A stretch of 64,000 nucleotides of DNA from Ancylobacter polymorphus (GCF_030813495.1 NZ_JAUSUI010000001.1:682001-746000), one strand, 5' to 3'; counted from the first letter of the stretch, positions 36,578 to 45,083 are shown. Notes: generated by a model from the sequence alone, not told the origin. Translations and numbers: made by a program.

Positions 36578-37438
36578 TCAGATCGCCTCGCCGAGAAAGG
36601 TCGGCATATCGGCAAAATGGTCGAACATCTGGTCCATGCTGCGCGAGGGCTCGGCACAGCCGGCCTCCCCCACCACCTTGGCCGGCACCCCCGCCACGGT
36701 GGTGCGCGCCGGCACGGGCTTCAGCACCACCGAGCCGGCGGCGACACGGGCGCAATGGCCCACCTCGATATTGCCGAGCACCTTGGCGCCGGCACCGAGC
36801 AGCACGCCGTGGCGGATCTTCGGGTGGCGGTCGCCATGCTCCTTGCCGGTGCCGCCCAGCGTCACGCCCTGCAGCACCGAAACATTGTCCTCGATCACCG
36901 CAGTCTCGCCCACCACAATGCCGGTGGCATGGTCGAAGAAGATGCCGCGACCGAACGGCGCCGCCGGGTTGATGTCCACCTGATTCACCGCCGAGGAGCG
37001 GCTCTGCAGATAGAGCGCGAAATCGGTACGCCCGTTCTTCCACAGCCAATGCGCCAGACGGTGGGTCTGGATAGCGTGGAAGCCTTTGTAATAGAGCAAG
37101 GGCTGGATCGCCCGGTCGGTCGCCGGATCGCGGTCGAGCACGGCGACGATGTCGGCGCGGATGGCGACGCCAAGCCCCGGATCGTCCGCCGCCGCTTCCT
37201 CGAAGGCCTGGCGGATGATATCCGCCGGCACGTCGCCATGATCGAGCCGCTGGGCGATACGGTGCGCCACCGCCCGCTCCAGCGAGGTGTGGTAGAGCAC
37301 GGTCGAATAGACGAAGCTGGCAAGCGCCGGCTCGCGCTGGGTGATGGTCTCGGCTTCCGCGCGGATGCGCGCCCAGACCGGATCGACCTTGTCGAGCGCG
37401 CGCGGCGCCTCGGCGCGCTGAAGAGTGTTCACAGCCAT
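36578..37438 (-). CDS. cysE: Serine O-acetyltransferase
   Basis: The 286-residue CysE that makes O-acetylserine for cysteine synthesis. An N-terminal helical domain (about 15-140) is followed by a left-handed beta-helix with the catalytic stretch INPAAPFGRGIFFDHATGIV and the acetyl-CoA region VLLGAGAKVLGNIEVG. The C-terminal tail lacks the usual terminal Ile-rich peptide that docks into cysteine synthase but does end in Ile, so complex formation remains possible. Upstream is a 344-base gap. Confidence 0.95.
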   Translation of the reverse strand: MAVNTLQRAEAPRALDKVDPVWARIRAEAETITQREPALASFVYSTVLYHTSLERAVAHRIAQRLDHGDVPADIIRQAFEEAAADDPGLGVAIRADIVAVLDRDPATDRAIQPLLYYKGFHAIQTHRLAHWLWKNGRTDFALYLQSRSSAVNQVDINPAAPFGRGIFFDHATGIVVGETAVIEDNVSVLQGVTLGGTGKEHGDRHPKIRHGVLLGAGAKVLGNIEVGHCARVAAGSVVLKPVPARTTVAGVPAKVVGEAGCAEPSRSMDQMFDHFADMPTFLGEAI

Positions 37439-37595
37439 TTTTCTACCCTCGCCATTCGCCGTTGCGGCGTCGGCCAGATGTCCCGAGTTGGACCGAACCT
37501 AGCACAACGGCCCGCATCGGCCTACGCTGCCGGGATTGCAGGATTGCATTGTCGCGTTCCGGTGCCCGGAGGGATAACGGCAAGGCTGACACGGC

Positions 37596-37649
37596 ACGGA
37601 ATCGAAATATCAGCTTTCCCGCGCAAGCGATTCCGCCGACTCCGTTATT
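37596..37649 (+). repeat. Diverged direct repeat, unit 1
   Basis: Shares about 70 percent of positions with 37713-37766, 117 bases downstream: CGGAATCG-AAT near the start, a shared CCCG in the middle, and CCGACTC near the end. Purpose unknown. Confidence 0.45.
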
Positions 37650-37712
37650 CCGCCTGACCGGCGACCTCACTCCCGCGTCCGCACCGGGACGGCACACGGC
37701 GCGGAGCCCGGG

Positions 37713-37766
37713 GCGGAATCGGAATGTGAACGTTGCCCGGCAAACCGCTTATCCGACTCTGCTTTT
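37713..37766 (+). repeat. Diverged direct repeat, unit 2
   Basis: Second copy of the element described at 37596-37649. It ends 17 bases from the higA stop codon. Confidence 0.45.
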
Positions 37767-37782
37767 AGGCCGGCGGACCGAC

Positions 37783-38076
37783 TCACGCCGCGCTTTTCGG
37801 CGCCACCGTGAGCGTGAGCCCGAGCGCACGCACGACACCGAGCAGCGTGGAGAGGCGCGGATCACCGTCCGCGCTCAGCGCCTTGTACAGCGCCTCGCGC
37901 GTCACACCGGCATCCCGGGCGATCTTCGTCATGCCCTTGGAGCGAGCGATCGCGCCAAGCATCGTGGCGATCACCGCCGGATCGCCATCCTCGAACGCCG
38001 CCTCCAGATAGGCGGCGACATCTTCGGCCGTCTCGATATGGTCAGCTGGATCCCACGTGGTCGTCTCCAACGCCAT
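37783..38076 (-). CDS. higA: HigA-family antitoxin (addiction module antidote)
   Basis: A 97-residue antitoxin of the putative addiction-module antidote family: N-terminal toxin-binding part (about 1-40) and a C-terminal HTH (MTKIARDAGVTREALYKALS, about 50-70). It neutralises the adjacent toxin and should bind the operators upstream of higB. The ATG at 38076, two bases past the toxin stop, has GGAGG nearby. The longer in-frame start overlaps higB and is less likely. Confidence 0.92.
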   Translation of the reverse strand: MALETTTWDPADHIETAEDVAAYLEAAFEDGDPAVIATMLGAIARSKGMTKIARDAGVTREALYKALSADGDPRLSTLLGVVRALGLTLTVAPKSAA

Positions 38077-38078
38077 GT

Positions 38079-38372
38079 TCACTCCTCCCATTCGGCCGCG
38101 AGGCGGGTGGCGAGAGCTATGTCGCGGGTCTGCGTGCGCTTGTCGCCTCCTGCGAGCAGGATCACCAGCTCCGTCCCACGCCAGGTGAAATAGAGCCGGT
38201 AGCCCGGCCCGTAGTCGATCCGCAGTTCGCTGATGCTCCCGACACGCTTGGCATCGCCGACATTGCCGCCGGCAAGACGGGCGATGCGCGTATCGATCCG
38301 CGCCCGAGCCTGCCTATCCCTGAGGCCACGGAACCAGGCAACAAACTCAGCCGTCTGCCGCACCTCGATCAT
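38079..38372 (-). CDS. higB: RelE/HigB-family toxin
   Basis: A 97-residue toxin of the phage-derived Gp49-like/HigB type (RelE superfamily): FVAWFRGLRDRQARARIDTRI, GPGYRLYF and LLAGGDKRTQTRDI. Relatives cleave mRNA at the ribosome. The toxin gene precedes the antitoxin, the HigBA order. Its ATG lies only four bases past an operator palindrome that contains the -10 box, so the mRNA is predicted to be leaderless. Confidence 0.93.
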   Translation of the reverse strand: MIEVRQTAEFVAWFRGLRDRQARARIDTRIARLAGGNVGDAKRVGSISELRIDYGPGYRLYFTWRGTELVILLAGGDKRTQTRDIALATRLAAEWEE

Positions 38373-38376
38373 GAAT

Positions 38377-38392
38377 GTGAACTATAGTTCAC
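38377..38392. promoter_or_regulatory. higBA operator O1 (overlaps -10 box)
   Basis: A perfect 16-base palindrome, GTGAACTATAGTTCAC. On the minus strand its centre carries the -10 hexamer TATAGT (38386-38381). Binding of HigA or the HigBA complex here would block RNA polymerase. Confidence 0.88.
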
Positions 38393-38409
38393 AGAACGCG
38401 GGCTGTAAA
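38381..38409 (-). promoter_or_regulatory. sigma70-type promoter of higBA
   Basis: On the minus strand a -35 TTTACA (38409-38404) and a -10 TATAGT (38386-38381) are separated by exactly 17 bases. The transcription start would fall at about 38372-38375, at or next to the higB ATG. Confidence 0.8.
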
Positions 38410-38420
38410 CGCGCGTTCAC
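38405..38420. promoter_or_regulatory. higBA operator O2 (overlaps -35 box)
   Basis: Minus strand GTGAACGCGCGTTTAC has the same GTGAAC-N4-GTTCAC layout as O1 with one arm mismatch. Its centre is 28 bases from that of O1. It overlaps the -35 hexamer. Confidence 0.75.
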
Positions 38421-38422
38421 GC

Positions 38423-39169
38423 CTACTCGCTCAGGAACGCCAGCACCGCTTCCTTGAACACCTTGTCGCCCACCGCGCGCATGTGGTCGCGGTCGGGAAT
38501 GTCGACCGCGCGCGCGCCTGATATCAGCGCCGCGAGCGGGGCGGCGGCGCCGGAGACCTCGTCGCGGGTACCGACGCAGATCAGCGTCGGCACGGCGATC
38601 CGCATCACCTCCTCGCGGCTCAGCGTGCGGCGGGAGCCGACGATGCAGGCGGCCAGCGCCTCCCGGTCGCTCTTGGTCTGGTCGGCGAAGGCGCGGAACA
38701 TGCGGCCCATCGGGTCGGTCACGTCGTCGAGACTGGGAGCGCGCAGCGCATCGGCGATGGTGATGGGCAGACCAGCGCCGGCAATGAGGTGAATGCCGAT
38801 TCCGCCCAGCACCAGCGCGCGCACCCGCTCCGGCGCGGTCAGCGCGGCGCAGGCGCTGATCCGCCCGCCCATGGAGTAGCCCATCAGGTCGACACGGCCG
38901 AGGCCGAGATGGTCGATCAGTGCCAGCACGTCGCGCGCCATCAGCCAGGGATCGTACAATTCGGGCTGATAGAGCTTGGCGGAAGCGCCATGGCCGCGAT
39001 TGTCGAGCGCGATCACCCGCCGCCCCGCCCCGGTGAGGGTCGAGACCCAGCCCGGCCCGACCCAGTTGATCTCCTTGGTCGAGCCGAAGCCATGCACCAG
39101 CACGATCGGTTCGCCCTCCCCCTCGTCGAGATAGGCGAATTCGATACCGTCATGGGAGAAGGTCGGCAT
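38423..39169 (-). CDS. Alpha/beta-fold hydrolase
   Basis: A 248-residue alpha/beta hydrolase: oxyanion segment VLVHGFGS (24-31), nucleophile S99 in GYSMGG, acid around D207 (GTRDEVSGA), and His near the end (DRDHMRAVG). Most like small esterase/lipase or 3-oxoadipate enol-lactonase relatives; the substrate is not predictable. It ends just upstream of the higBA promoter region and is probably monocistronic. Confidence 0.9.
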   Translation of the reverse strand: MPTFSHDGIEFAYLDEGEGEPIVLVHGFGSTKEINWVGPGWVSTLTGAGRRVIALDNRGHGASAKLYQPELYDPWLMARDVLALIDHLGLGRVDLMGYSMGGRISACAALTAPERVRALVLGGIGIHLIAGAGLPITIADALRAPSLDDVTDPMGRMFRAFADQTKSDREALAACIVGSRRTLSREEVMRIAVPTLICVGTRDEVSGAAAPLAALISGARAVDIPDRDHMRAVGDKVFKEAVLAFLSE

Positions 39170-39240
39170 GGCGCGCTCCGTTCAGGGAGCGGGCACGCTA
39201 ATGAGCCCGCCCCGCCCTGCCAAGCGCTGGCGCGACGGCG

Positions 39241-39756
39241 TCACGTCTCCAGCGCGGCCAGCAGGTCCTCATAGACCCGGAGGTCGGCGTCGGTGAAGCA
39301 GCAGAAGATGACCTCCCCCGGCACGCCCGGCTGGTCGCGGAAGCCCGCCGCCGTCGCCACCGCGATGCCCGCGGCCCGCTCGATGGGATAGCCGTAGCGC
39401 CCGGTGCTGATGCCGGGAAAGGCGATGCTGCCGAGGCCATGCGTGCGCGCGAGCTCAATGCTGCCGCCATAGCATTGCGCCAGCAGCGCATCTTCGCCAT
39501 GCCCGCCCCCACGCCAGACCGGGCCGACCGTGTGCAGGACAAAGCGCGCCGGCAGATTGTAGCCGCGCGTCATCTTGACCTCGCCGGTCCGGCAACCGCC
39601 GAGAAGCCGGCATTCGTGCAGCATCGCCGGTCCCGCCGCGCGGTGGATCGCGCCGTCGACTCCGCCACCGCCAAGCAGCGACGAATTGGCCGCATTGACG
39701 ATGGCATCGACGGCAAGTGTGGTGATGTTGGCCTTGATGGCACGCAGGGCGATCAT
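39241..39756 (-). CDS. Macrodomain protein (O-acetyl-ADP-ribose deacetylase-like)
   Basis: A 171-residue macrodomain of the YmdB/MacroD class: DAIVNAANSSLLGGGGVDGAIHRAAG binds ADP-ribose, and GSIAFPGISTGRYGYP is the second signature. Family members remove acetyl from O-acetyl-ADP-ribose or ADP-ribose from proteins. No ADP-ribosyltransferase is adjacent. Confidence 0.95.
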   Translation of the reverse strand: MIALRAIKANITTLAVDAIVNAANSSLLGGGGVDGAIHRAAGPAMLHECRLLGGCRTGEVKMTRGYNLPARFVLHTVGPVWRGGGHGEDALLAQCYGGSIELARTHGLGSIAFPGISTGRYGYPIERAAGIAVATAAGFRDQPGVPGEVIFCCFTDADLRVYEDLLAALET

Positions 39757-39764
39757 CGGAAGCT

Positions 39765-40133
39765 CTAGCCCGGCTTCTTCAGCGCCTTATCGTTGCGGCA
39801 GCGCGACAGAGGCAGGATCGTGCCGGAATAGATGCGGGTAATGTTCATCGAAGCCTTGTCGGTGTCGACGCTGAGGCAGGCGCAGCCATAGCCATAGCCG
39901 TTCGGCTGCAATTTCACATATTGCTTGGCGTCGAATTCCGGGGCGTTGTCGAAGCCTTCCGCCTCCAGCCCGCCCTGCGAGCGCATCCACCAGTCGCCGT
40001 CGCGATCGGTGAGATACCAGTTGCCCGGCGTCGGGTTCACATACCAGCCGCAGCGGTTTTCCGCCGCGCCGGCTCGAAGGGTGACGAGCGCGAGCGCGGC
40101 GAGCGCGCACAGCATCGGCAGGAAACGGCGCAT
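39765..40133 (-). CDS. DUF4087 family secreted protein
   Basis: 122 residues with a signal peptide (about 1-23), then the DUF4087 pattern RCGWYVNPTPGNWYLTDRDG, and four cysteines (about residues 28, 84, 86 and 112) suggesting disulfides in the periplasm. Function unknown. The ATG at 40133 was chosen because it begins the signal peptide. Confidence 0.85.
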   Translation of the reverse strand: MRRFLPMLCALAALALVTLRAGAAENRCGWYVNPTPGNWYLTDRDGDWWMRSQGGLEAEGFDNAPEFDAKQYVKLQPNGYGYGCACLSVDTDKASMNITRIYSGTILPLSRCRNDKALKKPG

Positions 40134-40153
40134 CTGAACCTCCTCGGCGAGCC

Positions 40154-41140
40154 TCACGCCGGCAGGGGCAGCGGCCGGCGTCGCTTTTTCTTCCACATCG
40201 GACGCAGCATCGCCACCACCATCGCATTGAACGAGGCGATGAGGCCGAGCACGTTCAGCGCGGCGGCGATGATCCAGTAGGCGAGCTTGGCCATCGCCTC
40301 GGTGAGGAACAGCGCCCCGCGCCCCAGCGTCTTCACCACCGCCAGCGTCTTGCCGCCCTTGGCCTGCGCCAGCGCGCTCAGCCGCGCCGCACCGGCGGCA
40401 TCGTCGACATGGCGCAGCCCGGCGAAGGTGGCGCGCGTGCCGGCTTTCGAGCCCGCCGTGCCGAGATCGCCCACCAAGGCGGCAAGTTGCGCCTTCGAGC
40501 CGCCGCGCACCGCCGCCGCGATATTCCCCGCGAAGCGCCCGCCGACGACGCCGGCGCGCCGCGCGCCCTTCAGCACCGAGAGCCCGGCGCGGAAGGTCAG
40601 CGGCGCGCCGAAGGCGGCATAGGTCGCCCCGGTCGCCACGATGCCGATGCCGGCGAGATTGACCATGAAATGGTCCACCGGCTCGCCGCGCGCCCAGTTC
40701 GCCGCCTCGCGACCGAGATCGCGCACATCGCCCCAGACGGTGAGGTCGCCCGCCGCAGCACCCGCGAGCCCGGCCATATCCTCGCCCTGCCCGGTGAGGA
40801 AACCATGGCCGAAGCTCCCCGCCCCGCGGGCGAAGCTCGCGCCCGGCGCGTTGGCGAGGGCGACACGGCTCCGGCGCTCGGCCGTCACCGGCACGCCGCG
40901 CTCCTGCGCCAGTTCGACAAAGCTCGCTGCCAGTTCGGCATCGTTCTCCGCCAGCGCCGCGTCGATCTCCTGCGCCACCCGCGCCTCGGTCAGCACGCCG
41001 GCGAGCTGCAGATCCGCGAGCCGCGCCGCATCGTCCTGCGCGCTCACCAAAGCAAAAGCCTGCCGTCCCGCCGGCACCACCCAATGGGCGGCACCCGCGA
41101 AGGCGAGCAGAAAGCCGAGAGCGGCGAAAAAGCGGTACAT
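40154..41140 (-). CDS. Membrane protein of unknown function
   Basis: 328 residues, not recognised. Hydrophobic segments lie near residues 3-22, 150-180 and 290-315. A charged helical region follows the first segment (QDDAARLADLQLAG..), the centre is Gly/Ala-rich, and the tail is strongly basic (KKKRRR). This suggests an inner-membrane protein with a periplasmic part, possibly an assembly or toxin-like pore protein, but nothing specific supports either. It lies 20 bases before the DUF4087 gene and may share its transcript. Confidence 0.6.
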   Translation of the reverse strand: MYRFFAALGFLLAFAGAAHWVVPAGRQAFALVSAQDDAARLADLQLAGVLTEARVAQEIDAALAENDAELAASFVELAQERGVPVTAERRSRVALANAPGASFARGAGSFGHGFLTGQGEDMAGLAGAAAGDLTVWGDVRDLGREAANWARGEPVDHFMVNLAGIGIVATGATYAAFGAPLTFRAGLSVLKGARRAGVVGGRFAGNIAAAVRGGSKAQLAALVGDLGTAGSKAGTRATFAGLRHVDDAAGAARLSALAQAKGGKTLAVVKTLGRGALFLTEAMAKLAYWIIAAALNVLGLIASFNAMVVAMLRPMWKKKRRRPLPLPA

Positions 41141-41306
41141 GGGCGGGATATGGGGCGTGCGGCGCGCGATTTCATGTGTCTGCCCGGCCATTATGGCGAA
41201 GCGATGGGGGCGGCGTGCACAGGCGCGGCATCCGGCCCCTTGGACCCAGGCCCGCCAGCGGCTATGGTCGCGCCGATTTCAACGCGAGCGCGGACAGGCG
41301 GACATC

Positions 41307-41555
41307 ATGGCGGGCCACGTCGTTCCCCATTTCCACAATTCGGCCGGCGTGGCGAAGATCGCCATCGGCGCCAAGGAATTCATGTGCGTGGGCGCGCTGC
41401 CGCCCTATGACCACCCGCATGTGTTCCTCGACATGGGGTCGGACAGCGAGATCATCTGCCCCTATTGCTCGACCCTCTACACCTTCGATTCCCACCTGCA
41501 CGGCACCGAATCGAACCCGCCGGGCGCGCTGTTCGAGATTCCGGCCGCTGCCTGA
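41307..41555 (+). CDS. CHCC zinc-finger domain protein (NDUFS6-like)
   Basis: 82 residues with the zf-CHCC layout: Cys in KEFMCVGALPPYDHPHVFLDMG and CPYCSTLY, with His between. Relatives include the complex I accessory subunit NDUFS6/B13. It may bind zinc near respiratory complex I or act independently. The ATG at 41307 gives the family length. The monooxygenase gene follows nine bases later. Confidence 0.85.
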   Translation: MAGHVVPHFHNSAGVAKIAIGAKEFMCVGALPPYDHPHVFLDMGSDSEIICPYCSTLYTFDSHLHGTESNPPGALFEIPAAA

Positions 41556-41564
41556 GCGCGGCCC

Positions 41565-42743
41565 TTGCCCGCCCGCTCCCTCGCCATCGCCGGTGCCGGC
41601 ATTGGCGGCCTCACCGCCGCCCTTGCGCTGGCGCAGGCCGGCTTTGCCGTCACGCTCGTTGAGCGGGCGGAGGTTCTAGAGGAAGCCGGTGCCGGCGTGC
41701 AGCTCGCCGCCAATGCCACGCGCTGCCTGAAGGCGCTCGGAGTCTATGAGCGCGTCGCCGCTGAAGCCGTGCTCCCCACCGCCTTCGCCGTGATGGACGG
41801 TCGGTCCGGCACGCGCCTCGCCGGCGGGCCGATGGGCACGCAGGCCGAGGCCCGGTTCGGCGGGCCTTTCCTCGTCATTCACCGCGCCGATTTGCAGGGC
41901 GCCCTGCTCGCCGCCGTGCGCGAGGTGCCCGCCATCACGTTGAAGCTCGGCCATGCGCTGGAGAGCTTCGCGCCCGAAGCCTCCGGCGTCAGGTTGAACC
42001 TGCGCCATGCCGGCGGCACGGAGACCCTGCGCGCCGACGCGCTGATCGGCGCGGACGGGCTACGCTCAGCCGTCCGGCGTGTACTCCTGCCGCAGGCGGC
42101 GCCCTCCTTCCGCCACCGCGCCGCCTGGCGCGCCACCGTGCCGGCGGAAGCACTGCCCGCCGCCCTCACCGATCCCGTGACCCGGCTGTGGATCGGCCCC
42201 GGCGCCCATCTCGTCACCTACCCCGTCAAGGCCGGCCGGGCGATCAATCTGGTCGCCGTCATGCCCGACGAGCGCGAGGTGCATGGCTGGAGCGAGGCCG
42301 CCGCCCGCGACGAGCTTCTGGCGCATTATCGCGGCTGGTGCGCGCCGGCCCGCGCCTTGCTCGACGCGCCGGAACGCTGGCTGCGCTGGGCGCTGTTCGA
42401 TCTCGACCCGCTCACCAACTGGGGCGACGGGCCGGTGACGCTGCTGGGCGACGCCGCCCACGCCATGCCGCCCTTCCTCGCCCAGGGCGCGGCGCAGGCG
42501 ATCGAGGACGCGGTGGTGCTGGCGCGTGAACTGGCCGGCGCGGACGACATCCCCGCCGCGCTGCGCCGCTACGAGGCCGCGCGCCAGCCACGCACCGCCC
42601 GCGTGCAGCGCGCCGCGCGCGGCATGGACCGCATCTATCATCTCAAGGGCCCGGCCCGCCTCGCCCGCGACCTCGTCATGCGCGTTCAGCCGGAAAGCGC
42701 GGTGCTGGAACGCTACCGCTGGATCTATGACTGGCGGGCGTGA
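41565..42743 (+). CDS. FAD-dependent aromatic monooxygenase (salicylate hydroxylase-like)
   Basis: A 392-residue group A flavoprotein monooxygenase: Rossmann motif GAGIGGLTAALAL (about 10-22), the GADGLRSAVR (DG) motif, and LLGDAAHAMPPFLAQGAAQA for FAD/NAD(P)H. It resembles salicylate or 3-hydroxybenzoate hydroxylases and probably hydroxylates an aromatic acid. The start is TTG at 41565; no ATG precedes the Rossmann fold. It follows the CHCC gene closely. Confidence 0.88.
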   Translation: MPARSLAIAGAGIGGLTAALALAQAGFAVTLVERAEVLEEAGAGVQLAANATRCLKALGVYERVAAEAVLPTAFAVMDGRSGTRLAGGPMGTQAEARFGGPFLVIHRADLQGALLAAVREVPAITLKLGHALESFAPEASGVRLNLRHAGGTETLRADALIGADGLRSAVRRVLLPQAAPSFRHRAAWRATVPAEALPAALTDPVTRLWIGPGAHLVTYPVKAGRAINLVAVMPDEREVHGWSEAAARDELLAHYRGWCAPARALLDAPERWLRWALFDLDPLTNWGDGPVTLLGDAAHAMPPFLAQGAAQAIEDAVVLARELAGADDIPAALRRYEAARQPRTARVQRAARGMDRIYHLKGPARLARDLVMRVQPESAVLERYRWIYDWRA

Positions 42744-42853
42744 CGCCGGGCCCGCGCTCTGATCTTCTTTTCTCATGCCCCCCATGAGAACATCTCGTTT
42801 TCCGATCCAAGCCGCGCCGCCTAACGTCTCCGCGATCCATGTGGAGACGACGC

Positions 42854-43801
42854 ATGCCCACCGCATCGAAGGCGAACCCGTCCGGCGCCGTCCCGGCCGC
42901 ACCGGCGACCTTTCTGCCGCTGCCGCTGCTGGTGGCGCTGTTCTGCGTGCTGTGGTCTTCGGCCTTTGCCGGGGCCAAGCTGTCGCTGGCCGATTGCCCG
43001 CCGCTGATCCTGCTCGCGGTGCGGCTGCTGCTGGCGGGCTCGCTGATGCTGGCACTCGCGCCGCTGTGGGACAGCGGGGCGCGCCGAAAGGGCCTGCCGC
43101 CGATCCGGCGGCGGGACATCGTCGCCCTCATCGGCATCGGCGTACTCAACAATGCGGTCTATCTCGGCCTCAACTGGACGGCGCTGACCTTCACCTCCTC
43201 GGCCTACACCGCCGTGTTGACGAGTTGCCTGCCGCTGCTGGTGGCGCTCGGCGCCGGGCCGCTGCTGGGCGAGAGGATGAGCCCGGCGAAATGGGCGGGC
43301 ATCGCGCTGGGGCTGATCGGCGTCGTCATCGTGCTGCGCTCGCGCCTTGCCGGCGCGCATGAAACGCTGGCCGGCACGCTGCTCATCGCCGGCGGGGTCA
43401 GCGCGCTCGCCGCCGGCACGCTGGCGTTCAAATATCTCGCGCCGCGCGGCGGCATCTGGAGCGGCAATGCCGTGCAATGTCTGGCCGGCGGGCTGGCGCT
43501 GATCCCGGTCGCGCTGGCCACCGAGAGCACCGGCGACATCCGCCTCACCGCCAACCTCATCGGCGGCCTCGCCTTTCTGGTGATCGGCGTCTCCATCGGC
43601 GGCTATGGGCTGTGGTTCTATCTGCTCACCCGCGCCTCGGCGACGGCGGCCTCCAGTCTGCACTTCCTTATGCCGCCGCTCGGCCTGTTCTTCGGCTGGC
43701 TGCTGCTGGGCGAGGCCGTGCCGCCGCTCGATTTCCTCGGAATCGTCCCCATCGCGCTCGGCATCTGGCTGGTGACGCGGCCGGCGCGCGGGCCGGCATA
43801 G
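42854..43801 (+). CDS. DMT-superfamily (EamA) transporter
   Basis: A 315-residue protein with ten membrane segments in two EamA repeats (about 28-155 and 165-300); VLWSSAFAGAK and LNWTALTFTSSAYTAVLTSCLPLLVAL are typical. Probably an exporter of amino acids or other metabolites. The ATG at 42854 with GGAG eight bases upstream is preferred to the ATG at 42839. Confidence 0.9.
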   Translation: MPTASKANPSGAVPAAPATFLPLPLLVALFCVLWSSAFAGAKLSLADCPPLILLAVRLLLAGSLMLALAPLWDSGARRKGLPPIRRRDIVALIGIGVLNNAVYLGLNWTALTFTSSAYTAVLTSCLPLLVALGAGPLLGERMSPAKWAGIALGLIGVVIVLRSRLAGAHETLAGTLLIAGGVSALAAGTLAFKYLAPRGGIWSGNAVQCLAGGLALIPVALATESTGDIRLTANLIGGLAFLVIGVSIGGYGLWFYLLTRASATAASSLHFLMPPLGLFFGWLLLGEAVPPLDFLGIVPIALGIWLVTRPARGPA

Positions 43802-43861
43802 CCGTTTCGCACGTCATCTCGACCGCAGCGTAGAGCCGCGATCGTCAGCCAGCAGCGGCCC

Positions 43862-43897
43862 GCCATCCCGGATCGGCCTCAGGTCGTCCGGGATGAC
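43862..43897 (+). repeat. GTCATCC-hairpin repeat, copy 3
   Basis: A diverged copy of 27901-27936: CCATCCCGGATCGGCC, then AGGTCGTCCGGGATGAC. It sits between the convergent DMT and LLM genes, 20 bases from the latter's stop. A second element beginning CGTCATCTCGACCG lies at about 43811. Confidence 0.75.
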
Positions 43898-43917
43898 GCT
43901 GTTTCAGGGGTGCCGCT

Positions 43918-44946
43918 TCAGGCCACCGCCGATACCGCCTGCAGCGCCTTCACCAGCGTGTAGGAGCGCTTCTTCGCCGCCATGTCCGGAATGGCGGTGG
44001 TGATCATCAGTTCGTCCGCCTGCGTGGTGTCGAGGAACCGCTCCAGCCCCTCCGCCACCTTTTCCGGCCCACCGACCAGCACCTTGTCGCGGTTGCGACG
44101 GATAAAGACACGATCCGCTTCGCTATAGGGATAGGCGGCCGCCTCCTCGGCGGTGGGAATGGGCCCGTAATGCCCGCGCGCGCGGCGCAGATGGGCGAGA
44201 TCGACGCTGCCGGCGAGATATTCCGCCTCCTCGTCGGTCGGCGCACACACGACAGCCAGTGCGAGGATGGCATGCGGCGCCGCCAATCGCTCCGAGGGCT
44301 GGAAGCCGGCGCGGTAGCTCAGCATCGCGTCCAGCACATCATGCTGGGCGAAATGATGGGCATAGGCATAGCCCACCCCGATCTGCGCCGAGAGCCGGGC
44401 GCTGTAGCCCGACGAGCCGAGCAGCCATATCGGCGGCAGCTTCACATCCACCGGCATCACCTGGATGTTGCGATAGGGATGGTCCGCCGGCCACTGTCCG
44501 GTGTCCCACAGCATCAGCTCTTTCAGCCGGTCGAGGAAATCGTCGCCGGGATCGACATCTTGCCGGCGCCGCAGCGCGTGCGAGGTGAGATGGTCCGTGC
44601 CCGGCGCCCGGCCGAGGCCGAGGTCGACCCGGCCAGGATAAAGCGCTTCCAGCACCTTGAAGCGCTCCGCCACCATCAGCGGGGCGTGATTGGGCAGCAT
44701 CACCCCGCCGGAACCGACGCGGATGCGCTCGGTCGCCGCCAGGATTTGCCCCGCCATCACATCGGGCGCGCCAGAGGCGACGGAGGCGAGGTTGTGATGC
44801 TCGGCGACCCAGAAGCGGGTGAAGCCGAGACCATCGACATGGCGCGCCAGTTCCAGCGTGCCGCGCAGCGCCTCCGGCCCGCTTGAGTCGGAAGCGACGA
44901 AGGAGAGGTCGAGGACGGAAAGGGGGGTGTGGGTAAGACGGGTCAT
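43918..44946 (-). CDS. LLM-class flavin-dependent oxidoreductase
   Basis: A 342-residue bacterial luciferase-like TIM-barrel protein of the MsnO8 subgroup: LSVLDLSFVASD at the start, RFWVAEHHNLASVASGAPDV, GSGGVMLPNHAPLMVAERF and DLGLGRAPGTD. It uses reduced flavin, but the substrate is unknown. Divergent from putA. Confidence 0.93.
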   Translation of the reverse strand: MTRLTHTPLSVLDLSFVASDSSGPEALRGTLELARHVDGLGFTRFWVAEHHNLASVASGAPDVMAGQILAATERIRVGSGGVMLPNHAPLMVAERFKVLEALYPGRVDLGLGRAPGTDHLTSHALRRRQDVDPGDDFLDRLKELMLWDTGQWPADHPYRNIQVMPVDVKLPPIWLLGSSGYSARLSAQIGVGYAYAHHFAQHDVLDAMLSYRAGFQPSERLAAPHAILALAVVCAPTDEEAEYLAGSVDLAHLRRARGHYGPIPTAEEAAAYPYSEADRVFIRRNRDKVLVGGPEKVAEGLERFLDTTQADELMITTAIPDMAAKKRSYTLVKALQAVSAVA

Positions 44947-45083
44947 GGCGATGAGGTGGGGATCGGTCGCCTGCCTGCCAAGGAGTATCCTCGATGTGAC
45001 CGGGACGGAACGCCGCGCGGTTCGACATGTTCCGTTCGTGGCAAGGAGCGACGCCTCTGTCGCCCGGCCCGTCAGCTTTTGAG

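Larger units (their letters stand above)
37439..37782. other. Intergenic region between higA and cysE
   Basis: 344 bases with no convincing gene on either strand. It contains two diverged 54-base direct repeats (37596-37649 and 37713-37766). The cysE promoter should lie at the left end but was not clear. Confidence 0.5.
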
